Position numbers and translations under genes: made by a program
Shown here: in pieces, positions 32,319 through 40,900 of the stretch
Layout of the letters: the number at the start of each line of letters is the position of its first letter
Position numbering within the stretch: position 1 is the first letter of the stretch
Notes under the pieces: model-generated
Databases searched by the model: none
Told to the model about the DNA's origin: nothing
What the model saw: only the letters and a program-made list of their open reading frames with translations
DNA from: Candidatus Rokuibacteriota bacterium
Lineage (GTDB): Bacteria; Methylomirabilota; Methylomirabilia; Rokubacteriales; CSP1-6
Reading direction: 5' to 3'
Length of the DNA: 64,000 nt
NCBI GenBank assembly: GCA_016184365.1
Contig: JACPCW010000084.1
Location: forward strand, 1-64,000

Positions 32319-34410
32319 CCGTGCTCACCCGCGCCAGCGGGTCGCCGTACACCACGTAGGCCAGCCACGAGGCGTCGCCGAACTTCTTCGCCGCGGCGCG
32401 CGCGGCGCTCGCCGCTTCCGCGAGCGTCTTCCCTGCACGGAACGCCTCGTAGAACGCCTGCGCGAACGCCGCCGCCGGCTTGTCGTAGACCGACCACGAC
32501 GTGCCGACGAACGCGCCGGCGCCACGCTCGAAGAACGCGCGCGACCACCCACCCCACTCCGTCAGGCTCGGTGACGTGCGCCCCGTCTCACACGCGTTGA
32601 GGAACACGAGCGGCTGCCGGCCGGCGAGGCGCGCGGCGCCGCTGAGCGTGGTCGCGTCCACCTTCACGCGGCTGACGTCGCCGCCGGCCGATCGCTCGTC
32701 GGTGAGCACCAGGGCCGTCTCGTCCATCTTCGCCATCGACGTTTCGCCGTGACAGGAGACGTGCAGCACGTCGAAGTCCGGGTTGCCGACCGCGTCCAGC
32801 AGCGCGAGCGGGGTCGGATCGATCGCCCGGAGGCTGACCCCTTTCAGCTTCTTCGTCAGGTACGGCGCCTCGGCCGCGACCCTGGGAAGTGACCCGTTCG
32901 GATAGTCGCCGAACAGGTAGCGCCATTCCTTCGCGGCAAGCGTATCGGGCGGCATGTTGCCGCTCAGCGTGCGCACGAGCCCGTACTCGGCGAGAAAGCG
33001 GTCGTCGACCTCCTGCGTCCTGGGATTCTCGAGCCGCACCAGCTCCCACGGGATGTACGGCTCCCACGAGGTGACTTGCACGATCTGAAGGCGCTGGCGG
33101 TTGTTCCACAGCAGGTCGACGAGATCGGGGTCGAAGAGCTGCCGCGACATCGCCGCGCCGTTGCCCGTGAGCTCGCGCGCGAACGTCTGGAAGTGCTCGG
33201 GCGTCTCGAGCTTCCGCTCCACGATCTTGGCGTGGATCTTCTCCACCCACGCGAGCGGCGCGGACCCGGCGCCGGCCGCCTTCAGCAGGGGCTTCGACCG
33301 GTACTCCTTGTAGTTCAGCCGGAGCGCCTTGCAGTACACGAGGTACCGGTAGTGGACCGAGTCGCCCTGCTGTTCCTCCGTCACGAGAAGCTGCAGCACC
33401 TCGTCGTCCACGGGCCGGCGGGCCACCGCGCGTGCCGCACCGAGCATGGCCGCCGGCTGCGCCGGCTGCGTCACGACGCTCGTCTTGAACGCGATCGCGC
33501 CCAGCGTCGCGCCGCCCTGCGAAAACATCAGCGAGATGCCGGCCGCATCCGCCGCTTTCACGCCGCGCACCTGAAAGGACGCGACCGTGGGCGTGTCGGC
33601 CGTCGGCGGGTCGAGGTTGAAGAGGCGCGGGCCCACGACGGCGAGCGCGCGCTCGACGTTGACGATGACGGTGATCTGCTCTGCGGGCACGAACGTCGTG
33701 GGCAGGACGTGCGCGAGCGGGCTCGCCGTCGCGGCGACTTCGAGCCGGACGTCGACGAGCGCGACCTCGTCGACGCGGATTTCGCTCGGCGCCTCCGCGG
33801 AGAACAGGCCCTCCACCCGTGCCGGAGGCGCGGCGGCCGGAGGCGGCCCTCCGGCCGGCGCCGGGACGGCGCCCGCGGTCGTGCTGCGCATCGTGCCGAG
33901 ATCACTGGCCGCCGGTGGCGCGTCGTCGGACGCCCTCCGGGACGTCGGCATGGCCAGCGCATCGGGCGCCCCCGCCGGGCGTCGAGCGCTTCGGCGCGTG
34001 CCGCCGTTCGCCATCTTCGGCGGCCCGGGATGCACGTCGCCGACCCGCCACGTGCCGTCAGCCTCCCGGGCGACGACCCGGTTGCTCGAGACGACCTTCG
34101 GCGGAAACTCCATCGGGTGCGTGGTGGTGTTCGAGCTCATCTCACCCGGCGGGCTCTCGCCCCACTCGTGAAGGTCCAGCGCCTCCAGCGCCGGGCGCGC
34201 AGCGTCGGCGGGATGCTTCGCGATGACGTCACGCAATTCCTGCGGGCGGAACGCGTAGTAGTACGGGGTGGCGCGCCACGCTTCATGCCGCTCGAAGATG
34301 ATCCAGTCGACGTCCGTGCGATCGGCGACGACGCCGAGCAACGTGCGGACGTCGACGATCGCGCACGTCGCGCCCCGGTGCCAGTGGATCCAGCCGGTCG
34401 GCGCGCTCAC
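32311..34410 (-). CDS. Soluble CHAT domain protease
   Basis: This 699-aa protein is read from GTG 34410 (GTGA overlap with the lipase gene). Residues 1-135 form an unrecognised domain (WIHWHRGATCAIVDVRTLLG, FERHEAWRATPYYYAFRP). A disordered Ala/Pro-rich linker (about 140-200) and an Ig-like beta domain (about 205-312) come next. The C-terminal CHAT region follows: PYIPWELVRLENP leads to catalytic His about 554 in FDVLHVSCHGETS and Cys about 607 in LVFLNACETGRTSPS. No membrane helix is seen. CHAT proteases cut specific partner proteins when triggered. Candidate partners here are the co-encoded lipase and the membrane CHAT protein. Confidence 0.85.
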   Translation of the reverse strand: MSAPTGWIHWHRGATCAIVDVRTLLGVVADRTDVDWIIFERHEAWRATPYYYAFRPQELRDVIAKHPADAARPALEALDLHEWGESPPGEMSSNTTTHPMEFPPKVVSSNRVVAREADGTWRVGDVHPGPPKMANGGTRRSARRPAGAPDALAMPTSRRASDDAPPAASDLGTMRSTTAGAVPAPAGGPPPAAAPPARVEGLFSAEAPSEIRVDEVALVDVRLEVAATASPLAHVLPTTFVPAEQITVIVNVERALAVVGPRLFNLDPPTADTPTVASFQVRGVKAADAAGISLMFSQGGATLGAIAFKTSVVTQPAQPAAMLGAARAVARRPVDDEVLQLLVTEEQQGDSVHYRYLVYCKALRLNYKEYRSKPLLKAAGAGSAPLAWVEKIHAKIVERKLETPEHFQTFARELTGNGAAMSRQLFDPDLVDLLWNNRQRLQIVQVTSWEPYIPWELVRLENPRTQEVDDRFLAEYGLVRTLSGNMPPDTLAAKEWRYLFGDYPNGSLPRVAAEAPYLTKKLKGVSLRAIDPTPLALLDAVGNPDFDVLHVSCHGETSMAKMDETALVLTDERSAGGDVSRVKVDATTLSGAARLAGRQPLVFLNACETGRTSPSLTEWGGWSRAFFERGAGAFVGTSWSVYDKPAAAFAQAFYEAFRAGKTLAEAASAARAAAKKFGDASWLAYVVYGDPLARVSTDA

Positions 34411-35816
34411 GGCCGCACCCGCGGGAAGACGGTGAAGACGTCCGCGATCGACTCCACCGTCGGACCGCCATCGACGACGACGCGATAGACCCCCTCGGCG
34501 AGCGGGGCGAACTCCGTCGTGCGCGACTCGTCGGCGCGTGGGACGAGCGTCGCGCTCGTGACGCGCTCACCGGTCGCCGTTTCCACGGCCGCGGTCAGCG
34601 GCGGCGCGCCGGGATGCGACGGTCGCACCCGGACGACGATGGGCTCGTCGCGCCAGTACGCGTCCTGCAGCGTGAGGCTCAGCTTGACCGGCTGCGCCGG
34701 CTCCGCCGTCCTCCTGAACGTCCCGAGAGCGAGATCGAGGGTCGACAGCGCGCCATGGACCTGCACGAGCACCGGATCGGCGTTCTGCAGCGACGCATGC
34801 GCCGTGGCCGCGAACATCTCGCCGCCGGAATCGCTGAGCTCCACGGGCGTGGCCGACACGCGCGGCACGGTGCCGTCGCCCTGCATCGGACGTCCCTTGT
34901 ACGTCTCCAGGAATTCCACGGTGCCGCCGGCGAGGCGCGCCGACTGGAGCGTGGCCTGCTCGATGCCGACGACGGGAACGATGCGGTACCGGTCGCGCTC
35001 GTACTCGTCCCCCTGCTCGTGCGCGTCCACCGCCGCGAGGATCTCGCTGTGGAACGCGAGCGCGGCGGCCGCGCGCGCCGCGTCCACGTTCGGGATGCCG
35101 CTCGCCTCACCCACGCGCTGCAGCTTCCGGTTGCCGTCGTCCCAGCACGCGTAGGTGGGCAGGAGCTGGTAGATCGCGGTCAGCGACCGCACGAAGTCCG
35201 ACAGGTCGACGATCCCGAACGGCCCCTTGCGCGCGCCTTCGACGAGCGTCCGCAGCGCATTGAGCGAGCCGCGGTACGGCGTGCCGAACGTGAGCAGCAG
35301 CTTCGTGTCGCGCCAGCCGTCCAGCACTTCGAGGAAGTAGCGCGAGACGAGCCCGCCCATCGAGTGCGCGACGAGGATGAGCTTCGCATCCTGCGCGCCG
35401 GACAGCGCGCGCCAGCTCTGCAGCCAGCCGCGCGCCTGCTTCGCCAGGCGGCGCGCCGCCACGCGATTGTCGCGGCGCCAGTCGTACGGGAACTCGAAGT
35501 AGTTCCGTCCCGGCGTCACCTCGAACGTCGCCTTGATGTAGTCGGCGACCTTCGTGTAGCCGTCGATCTTCCACACGAACGGAATCAGGTGGACGTCGGA
35601 GAGCAGGCGGTTCGCGACGACGCCGTCGCCCGGATCGTCCACGTCGGGCGGGTCGGCGGCGAGCGTCAGGTCGTTGACGTTGCCGCCGAGGCTGAGCAGC
35701 GCCGACACGGCGGCCGAGCCGGAGACCGCCCAGACGTCCTTGCCGTTCCGCTGGAGCGCGCTGCCGAGAATCCCGGGGAGGAGCACGACCACGTGCCGCA
35801 TCGGTTCACGGGGCAT
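34407..35816 (-). CDS. LCAT-type lipase/acyltransferase with C-terminal Ig-like domain
   Basis: This 469-aa alpha/beta hydrolase starts at 35816 after GGAGGTGCGTCG. It opens with VVVLLPGILGSALQRNGKDV, the lid-side LCAT motif. The catalytic triad is visible as Ser152 in LVAHSMGGLVSRY, Asp314 in MQGDGTVPRVSA and His340 in ATAHASLQN. GRNYFEFPYDWRRDNRVAAR is typical for lecithin:cholesterol acyltransferase relatives. Residues about 375-465 form a beta-sandwich-like tail (VKLSLTLQDAYWRDEPIVVR). No signal peptide is seen, so it acts in the cytoplasm, presumably on phospholipids. It is first in the operon with two CHAT proteases. Confidence 0.85.
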   Translation of the reverse strand: MPREPMRHVVVLLPGILGSALQRNGKDVWAVSGSAAVSALLSLGGNVNDLTLAADPPDVDDPGDGVVANRLLSDVHLIPFVWKIDGYTKVADYIKATFEVTPGRNYFEFPYDWRRDNRVAARRLAKQARGWLQSWRALSGAQDAKLILVAHSMGGLVSRYFLEVLDGWRDTKLLLTFGTPYRGSLNALRTLVEGARKGPFGIVDLSDFVRSLTAIYQLLPTYACWDDGNRKLQRVGEASGIPNVDAARAAAALAFHSEILAAVDAHEQGDEYERDRYRIVPVVGIEQATLQSARLAGGTVEFLETYKGRPMQGDGTVPRVSATPVELSDSGGEMFAATAHASLQNADPVLVQVHGALSTLDLALGTFRRTAEPAQPVKLSLTLQDAYWRDEPIVVRVRPSHPGAPPLTAAVETATGERVTSATLVPRADESRTTEFAPLAEGVYRVVVDGGPTVESIADVFTVFPRVRP

Positions 35817-35945
35817 CGACGCACCTCCGAAACGAAGGATGTGCGCGGGCGGCCGCATCGTGGCACACAAGGTGCCGGCGCGACAACCGGTGTCGACAAC
35901 CGCCGGTACCGCTCGGGCGCGACCGTCCGGCATAATGACGGCCGC

Positions 35946-37340
35946 GTGACTGAAAACTTCGCCGACCTGATCGCCGCGCACGCGCAGGCGCGCGGCTCCG
36001 CCCGCGCGCTCGTCAGCGCGCGCGACGTCTCGTACGCCGCGCTCGACCGCCGCGCGGCCGGCTTCGCGCGCGTCCTGGCCGACCGCGGCGTCGAGGCCGG
36101 CGACCGCGTCGCCCTTCTCCTCGGCAACGACGAACGCTTCGCGATCGCGCTGCTCGCCGTCTGGCGGCTCGGCGCGACGGCCGCGCCGCTCCATCCCCTG
36201 CTCGGGCGCGACGACCAGCGCGACATCCTGGACGACCTCGCACCGCGCCTCGTCGTCGACGACGTTCCGGCCGGCGAGGCGGACGGGCCGATCGCGCCGG
36301 GGACCGCACCCGCGCTGATCCTCTACACGTCCGGCTCGACGGGACGCCCGAAGGGCGCCGTGCTGTCACACGCCGCGACGATCGAAGCGAATCGCTCGTG
36401 GGCCGGCCCGGTGATGGCGCTGTCGCGCGACGACGTCGTGCTGGCGGCGCTGCCGCTGTCGCACTCGCTCGGGTTGAACGGCGCGCTGCTCGCGCCGCTG
36501 CTCGCGGGCGCCATCATCGTGGTCCTCGAGCGCTTCACGGCCGACGCCGTGCTGGCGGCGATCACGGCTCATCGCGTGACCGTCGTGCCCGGCGTCGCGA
36601 CGATGTTCCGGCGGCTGCTCGACGCGCCCGCGATCGATCGCGCGGCCTTCGCGTCGGTTCGCATCGCGCTGTCCGGCGCCGCGCCATGTCCCTGGGAGCT
36701 CGCCGAGGAATGGCGCGCGCGCACCGGCGTCCGCATTCTCCGCGGCTATGGCATGACGGAGCTCTTCCGCCCGATCTCGTATCTCGCGGACGATCCGACC
36801 GATCTGCCCGACTCGATCGGCCGCCCGGTGCCGGGCGTCGAGATCCGGCTCGTCGACGACGACGGACGCGCCGCGGCGGGCGGCGCGATCGGTGAGCTCT
36901 GGATCCGCACGCCGTGCGCGATGGACGCCTATCTCGCCGCGCCGGACGCGACGCGCGAAGTGCTCGAGGACGGCTGGTTCCGCACCGGCGATCTCGCCGT
37001 GCAGACGGCCGACGGCTACGTGTCGATCGTCGGCCGCAAGCGCGAGCGCATCCTGCGCGCCGGGTATTCCGTGTTTCCGCCGGAAGTCGAGCGCGTGCTC
37101 GGCAGCCACCCCGCCGTTGCGGAGACCGCGGTCGTCGGCGTGGCGCACGCCGAGCTCGGCGAGGAGGTCGCCGCGTTCGTCGCGTTGCGTCCCGGCGCGG
37201 CCGCCACGCCCGACGAGCTCATCGCCTGGTGTCGCGAGCGGCTCGCCGCGTACAAGTACCCGCGCACCGTCGCCATCCTGGACCGGCTGCCGCGCAGCGC
37301 CACCGGCAAGATCGCGAAGAGCGCGCTCGTCGCGCGCTGA
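35946..37340 (+). CDS. Class I adenylate-forming (AMP-dependent) CoA ligase
   Basis: This 464-aa enzyme is read from GTG 35946 (VTENFADLIAAHAQARGSAR). It has the P-loop LILYTSGSTGRPKGAVLSHA, the adenine motif RGYGMTELFRP, the hinge region FRTGDLAVQTADGYVSIVGR and the catalytic-lysine tail PRSATGKIAKSALVAR. It is somewhat short for the family because the N-terminal lobe is compact, but all core motifs are present. It activates a carboxylic acid to its acyl-CoA. The alpha/beta hydrolase 35 bases downstream is probably cotranscribed. It is divergent from the lipase-CHAT operon across about 130 bases. Confidence 0.92.
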   Translation: MTENFADLIAAHAQARGSARALVSARDVSYAALDRRAAGFARVLADRGVEAGDRVALLLGNDERFAIALLAVWRLGATAAPLHPLLGRDDQRDILDDLAPRLVVDDVPAGEADGPIAPGTAPALILYTSGSTGRPKGAVLSHAATIEANRSWAGPVMALSRDDVVLAALPLSHSLGLNGALLAPLLAGAIIVVLERFTADAVLAAITAHRVTVVPGVATMFRRLLDAPAIDRAAFASVRIALSGAAPCPWELAEEWRARTGVRILRGYGMTELFRPISYLADDPTDLPDSIGRPVPGVEIRLVDDDGRAAAGGAIGELWIRTPCAMDAYLAAPDATREVLEDGWFRTGDLAVQTADGYVSIVGRKRERILRAGYSVFPPEVERVLGSHPAVAETAVVGVAHAELGEEVAAFVALRPGAAATPDELIAWCRERLAAYKYPRTVAILDRLPRSATGKIAKSALVAR

Positions 37341-37375
37341 GCGGCGCGCCCGAGGCGCGCCGGAGGAGAGTCCGC

Positions 37376-38194
37376 ATGCCGTACGCCCGCACCGATGACC
37401 GCGTGAAGATCTACTACGAGGAACACGGCGTGGGCACGCCGCTCGTGCTCGCGTACGGCATCGGCGGCAACGCCGGTCTCTGGGACGTGAACGTGCCCGC
37501 GTTGTCGGCACGGCATCGCCTCATCCTCTGGGAGCCGCGCGGACACGCGCGCTCCGACAGTCCCGAGGATCCGGCGCGCTACTCGTTCGACCGGTGGGTC
37601 GGCGACATGAAGGCCGTGATGGACCACGTCGGTGTGCGCACGGCGCACGTCGGCGGCCTGTCGCTCGGCGCGGGCATCGCGACGCGCTTCACGCTGAAGT
37701 ACCTGGCACGCGTGCGGTCGCTGCTGATCACGAACTCGTCGTCCGCCGCCGGGCTGCCGCTGTCGCCGGCGAACCTCGTCATGCGCGCCCGGTCGATCGA
37801 GATCACGCTGTCGCACGGCATGGACGCGATGGCCGAGTTCTCGATGTCGGCGAACCCGAACGTGGCCGAGCGCCTCGCGATCGACCCGAACGCGAAAGAC
37901 GAGTTCTACGCGTACTACCGGAAGCTGACGCCGATCGGCTACGCGAACGCGCTGCGCGCGCTCCTCGCGATGGACTACATCACCGACCGGCTCCGGGAAA
38001 TCAAAATCCCGACGCTGCTGATCGGCGGCGACCGCGATCCGTCACTCGGCCCCATGAAGGTGATCGCGAAGAAGATCCACGGCTCGAAGCTCGTCGTGCT
38101 GTCGCCCGCGAGCCACTTCGCGAACCGCGATCAGCCGGAGGCCTGGAACCGCGCGGCGCTCGACTTCTTCGCGAAGGTCGACCGCCGCACGTAG
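37376..38194 (+). CDS. Alpha/beta fold hydrolase
   Basis: This 272-aa protein begins MPYARTDDRVKIYYEEHGVG after GGAGGAG. The nucleophile elbow is VGGLSLGAG (Ser in GLSLG), the acid is in LLIGGDRDPSLG, and the His is in SPASHFANRDQPEAW. The oxyanion motif is YGIGGNAGLWD. It resembles 3-oxoadipate enol-lactonase-type hydrolases, but the substrate is unknown. It directly follows the AMP-ligase gene, so a joint role in degrading a carboxylic acid or its CoA ester is a reasonable inference. Confidence 0.88.
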   Translation: MPYARTDDRVKIYYEEHGVGTPLVLAYGIGGNAGLWDVNVPALSARHRLILWEPRGHARSDSPEDPARYSFDRWVGDMKAVMDHVGVRTAHVGGLSLGAGIATRFTLKYLARVRSLLITNSSSAAGLPLSPANLVMRARSIEITLSHGMDAMAEFSMSANPNVAERLAIDPNAKDEFYAYYRKLTPIGYANALRALLAMDYITDRLREIKIPTLLIGGDRDPSLGPMKVIAKKIHGSKLVVLSPASHFANRDQPEAWNRAALDFFAKVDRRT

Positions 38195-38210
38195 TCCCGG
38201 CGTTCACGAC

Positions 38211-38759
38211 TCAGCGCGCGCGCAGCGCGGCGATCGCCATGCCGATGAACGCGACGTTGCGCAGCGTGTTGCCGGCGACTTGCGCGATGGGCGGCGCGCC
38301 CGCGGCGAAGAGCAGGAGCGCGAGCGCGCCGCCGACTGCGAGCACGATCCCCGTCCAGCGGGGAAACACGCCGGCGCGCGCGACACTCCAGCCGAACAGG
38401 ACGGCGCCGCCGATCGTCAACACGCCGTGCAGCGGGTACGCGAGACCCAGCTCTCGCACGAGCGTGGCGTAGTCCTCGGTGCCCGAGACGACCGCGTAGA
38501 GCGCCGTCCCCGCGTAGAACACGAACGCCACGCCATAGGCGACCGCGCCCGTCAGACTGGCGACGCCTCCGCGCGAACCCTGCAGGGCATGGAGACCCAG
38601 CATGAAAAACGGCACGGCGACGAATGCCGCATACGTGAGCCACAGCTGGACGAGGAGGAACTGCCCGCTCGCGATCTCCCATGCGTCCGCCGCGAGGTAG
38701 AGCGCGCACGACAGGATCGCGGTGATGCCAACCGCCGCGCGAAGCGGCGGCGGGCTCAC
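38211..38759 (-). CDS. Polytopic membrane protein of unknown function
   Basis: This 182-aa protein has about six transmembrane segments (near residues 8-26, 37-58, 70-90, 106-124, 132-152 and 160-178). It begins MSPPPLRAAVGITAILSCAL from a GTG overlapping the stop of the adenosyltransferase gene (GTGA). The pattern resembles small DUF4386-like membrane proteins, but the match is weak. Co-translation with the cobalamin gene is clear from the overlap. A functional link is not. Confidence 0.7.
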   Translation of the reverse strand: MSPPPLRAAVGITAILSCALYLAADAWEIASGQFLLVQLWLTYAAFVAVPFFMLGLHALQGSRGGVASLTGAVAYGVAFVFYAGTALYAVVSGTEDYATLVRELGLAYPLHGVLTIGGAVLFGWSVARAGVFPRWTGIVLAVGGALALLLFAAGAPPIAQVAGNTLRNVAFIGMAIAALRAR

Positions 38760-39394
38760 TGCGCCGGGCGCGAGGGCGCGTCGCCGCCGCGGCGGCGCTC
38801 GTGGCTCTGGAGCCCGCGCTCCCAGAGATACTCGCGCTCGCCGAGATGCTTGCCGACCCAGCGCGAGAGCACGAAGAACGCATCGGACAGACGGTTCACG
38901 TAGCGCAGCGGGCCGTCACCGATCGGCTCGGCGCGCGAGAGAACGAGGATCTCGCGCTCGGCGCGCCGGCAAACCGTCCGCGCCTGGTGCAGGAAGCCGC
39001 TGATGCGGCCGCCGCCGGGGAGGATGAACGACTTCAGCGGATCGAGCGTCGCCTGGCATTCGTCCATGAGGCGCTCGAGCTCCTCGACCTCGGCCGCGCC
39101 CACCCGGAACATGCCCTCGTAGACGGCGTCGGCGGGCGTCGCGAGCTCGCTGCCGAGATCGAAGAGACGGCTCTGGATCTGCCGCAGCACGCCGTCGAGC
39201 CAGCGGTGGTGCTCGCCTTCCGCCAGCCGCTCCTCGTTGAAGACGCGGGCCAGCCCGATGACGGCGTTCAGCTCGTCGATCGTGCCGTACGCGACGATCC
39301 GCGGCGAGTCCTTGGGCACGCGCCGGCCGCCGACGAGCGCGGTGTCGCCGTCGTCACCGGTGCGGGTGTAGACGCGCGTGATGCTGATCGGCAT
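38756..39394 (-). CDS. pduO: Cob(I)yrinic acid a,c-diamide adenosyltransferase, PduO type
   Basis: This 212-aa enzyme is read from the ATG at 39394. GGAGGTGAT lies 4 bases upstream and decides against the alternative GTG three codons earlier. The PduO pattern is intact: ITRVYTRTGDDGDTALVGGR at the ATP site, RIVAYGTIDELNAVIGLAR, QSRLFDLGSELATP, then ILPGGGRISGFLHQARTVCR, RRAEREIL and VNRLSDAFFVLSRW. It transfers the adenosyl group of ATP to cob(I)alamin, making the coenzyme for methylmalonyl-CoA mutase and relatives. It is divergent from the MFS gene. Confidence 0.93.
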   Translation of the reverse strand: MPISITRVYTRTGDDGDTALVGGRRVPKDSPRIVAYGTIDELNAVIGLARVFNEERLAEGEHHRWLDGVLRQIQSRLFDLGSELATPADAVYEGMFRVGAAEVEELERLMDECQATLDPLKSFILPGGGRISGFLHQARTVCRRAEREILVLSRAEPIGDGPLRYVNRLSDAFFVLSRWVGKHLGEREYLWERGLQSHERRRGGDAPSRPAQ

Positions 39395-39462
39395 CGCGAT
39401 CACCTCCGTGCCGCGCCATTCTATTCCTTGATGCGCCGACGGGCGTCGGGGATGATCGGGCC

Positions 39463-40683
39463 GTGACGACGCGCGCCCGCCGAACGCTCGCCAGCGCCGG
39501 TCTCGCGCACTTCCTCCACGACGGCTTCGCCGACATCATCTATGTCTTCCTGCCGCTGTGGCAGCGCGACCTCGCGCTGTCCCTGACGCAGGTCGGGATC
39601 ATCCGCACCGCGTACACCGGCGCGATGTCGCTGCTGCAGACGCCGGCCGGCTTTCTCGCGGAGCGCTGGGGTGAACGCCGTCTCCTCGTCGCGGGCACGG
39701 CCGTCACCGCGGGCGGGTTTCTCCTGCTCGGCTGGGCCGACACACTGGCGTACGAGATCTCGGCGATCGGGCTCCCCGGCGGTTTTCTCGCGCTCCTCGT
39801 CTTCCTCGTCCTCGCCGGCGCCGCCTCGGGCGTCCAGCATCCGCTGTCGTCGTCGCTGGTCTCGCAGGCCTACGAGACGGGGGCGCGACGCGCGGCGCTC
39901 GGCACGTACAACTTCAGCGGCGACGTCGGGAAAGTCACGGCGGCGGCCGGCATCGCCGCGCTGACGGCCGCGATCGGCTGGCGGGACGCCGCAACGACGG
40001 CCGGCGTGCTCGGGCTCGTGGGCGCCGCCGTCATCGCCGTTGCGCTGAAAGGTGCCGTCGAAGTGACGACCGTCCTGCGCGAGCGCGCGGAGGGCCATGG
40101 CCGCTCGGGCTGGGGCATTCGCGACCTGCGCGGCTTCCAGGCCCTGTCCGCCGTCGGGATGATCGACAACGCGACGCGCACCGGCGTGCTCACGTTCCTG
40201 CCGTTCGCGCTGATCGCACACGGTGTGTCGCCCGCGGCCGCCGGCGGCGCCCTCGCGATCGTCTTCGCGGGCGGCGCCGTCGGCAAGTTCGTGTGCGGCT
40301 TCCTCGCCGAGCGTCTCGGCCTCATCCGGACGGTCGTACTGACCGAGGCGGCGACGGCGCTCGGCATTCTGACGATCGTGTTGGCGCCGGCGTCGGTCGT
40401 CTTCGCGATCCTGTTCCCGCTCGGCATCGCGCTGAACGGCACGTCGTCCGTGCTGTATGCGACGGTGGCCGACCTCGTGGAGCCCGACCGCCGGTCGCGC
40501 GCGTACGGGCTCTACTACACGCTCACGATCGGCGCCTCGGCGATTGCGCCGACCGTGTACGGCATCGTCGGCGACTTCGTCGGGGTGCCGGGCACGCTCA
40601 CGATCGTCGGGCTCGTCGTGCTGACGACGATTCCGCTCTGCCTCGTCCTGCGCTCGGCCGTCGCTGCACCCGCCCGCGTCTGA
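39463..40683 (+). CDS. MFS transporter
   Basis: This 406-aa protein has 12 predicted transmembrane helices and the two-halves layout of the major facilitator superfamily. The motif A loop is partly kept (GFLAERWGERRLLVAG after helix 2), and the second half repeats it as GFLAERLGLIRTVVLTE. The early HFLHDGFADIIYVFLPLWQR resembles fosmidomycin-resistance-type (Fsr) transporters. The exported compound is unknown. The start is GTG 39463, 68 bases from the divergent adenosyltransferase start. Confidence 0.9.
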   Translation: MTTRARRTLASAGLAHFLHDGFADIIYVFLPLWQRDLALSLTQVGIIRTAYTGAMSLLQTPAGFLAERWGERRLLVAGTAVTAGGFLLLGWADTLAYEISAIGLPGGFLALLVFLVLAGAASGVQHPLSSSLVSQAYETGARRAALGTYNFSGDVGKVTAAAGIAALTAAIGWRDAATTAGVLGLVGAAVIAVALKGAVEVTTVLRERAEGHGRSGWGIRDLRGFQALSAVGMIDNATRTGVLTFLPFALIAHGVSPAAAGGALAIVFAGGAVGKFVCGFLAERLGLIRTVVLTEAATALGILTIVLAPASVVFAILFPLGIALNGTSSVLYATVADLVEPDRRSRAYGLYYTLTIGASAIAPTVYGIVGDFVGVPGTLTIVGLVVLTTIPLCLVLRSAVAAPARV

Positions 40684-40800
40684 TCCTCATGATCTCGGGC
40701 TGGCTCGGCGGCCATCTCGCGTACGTCCACCGCGTGGGCGTCGACGAAGAGACGGCCCGCACCGTCGAAGAGCGGCGTCGCGCCGCGTCGCACGCGGGAG
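40680..40800 (+). pseudogene. Possible 3' remnant of a DUF2231-type membrane protein gene
   Basis: Right after, and partly overlapping, the MFS stop, another frame reads LILMISGWLGGHLAYVHRVG, then VDEETARTVEERRRAASHAG. SGWLGGHLxYxHxVGVD is the way DUF2231 membrane proteins end, with a last helix and a short charged tail. No upstream part of such a gene remains, and a 70-bp repeat begins immediately after. It may be residue of a deletion. Confidence 0.35.
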
Positions 40801-40801
40801 A

Positions 40802-40871
40802 TCGAGGAGCGCCACGGGTTCCCCGGGGCGCTCCGAGCGTTGGGGGTCTGGGGGCCATGTCGGGGCCCCCA
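40802..40871 (+). repeat. 70-bp dispersed repeat, copy A
   Basis: This segment matches the reverse complement of 53500-53569 at 69 of 70 positions. It contains TCCCCGGGGCGCTCCGAGCG and a hairpin (TGGGGGCC, loop, GGCCCCCA). Here it lies between the convergent MFS and enolase-superfamily genes. Confidence 0.9.
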
Positions 40872-40900
40872 GTTTCAAAATCGAGCGGCGTCGCTCCCCC

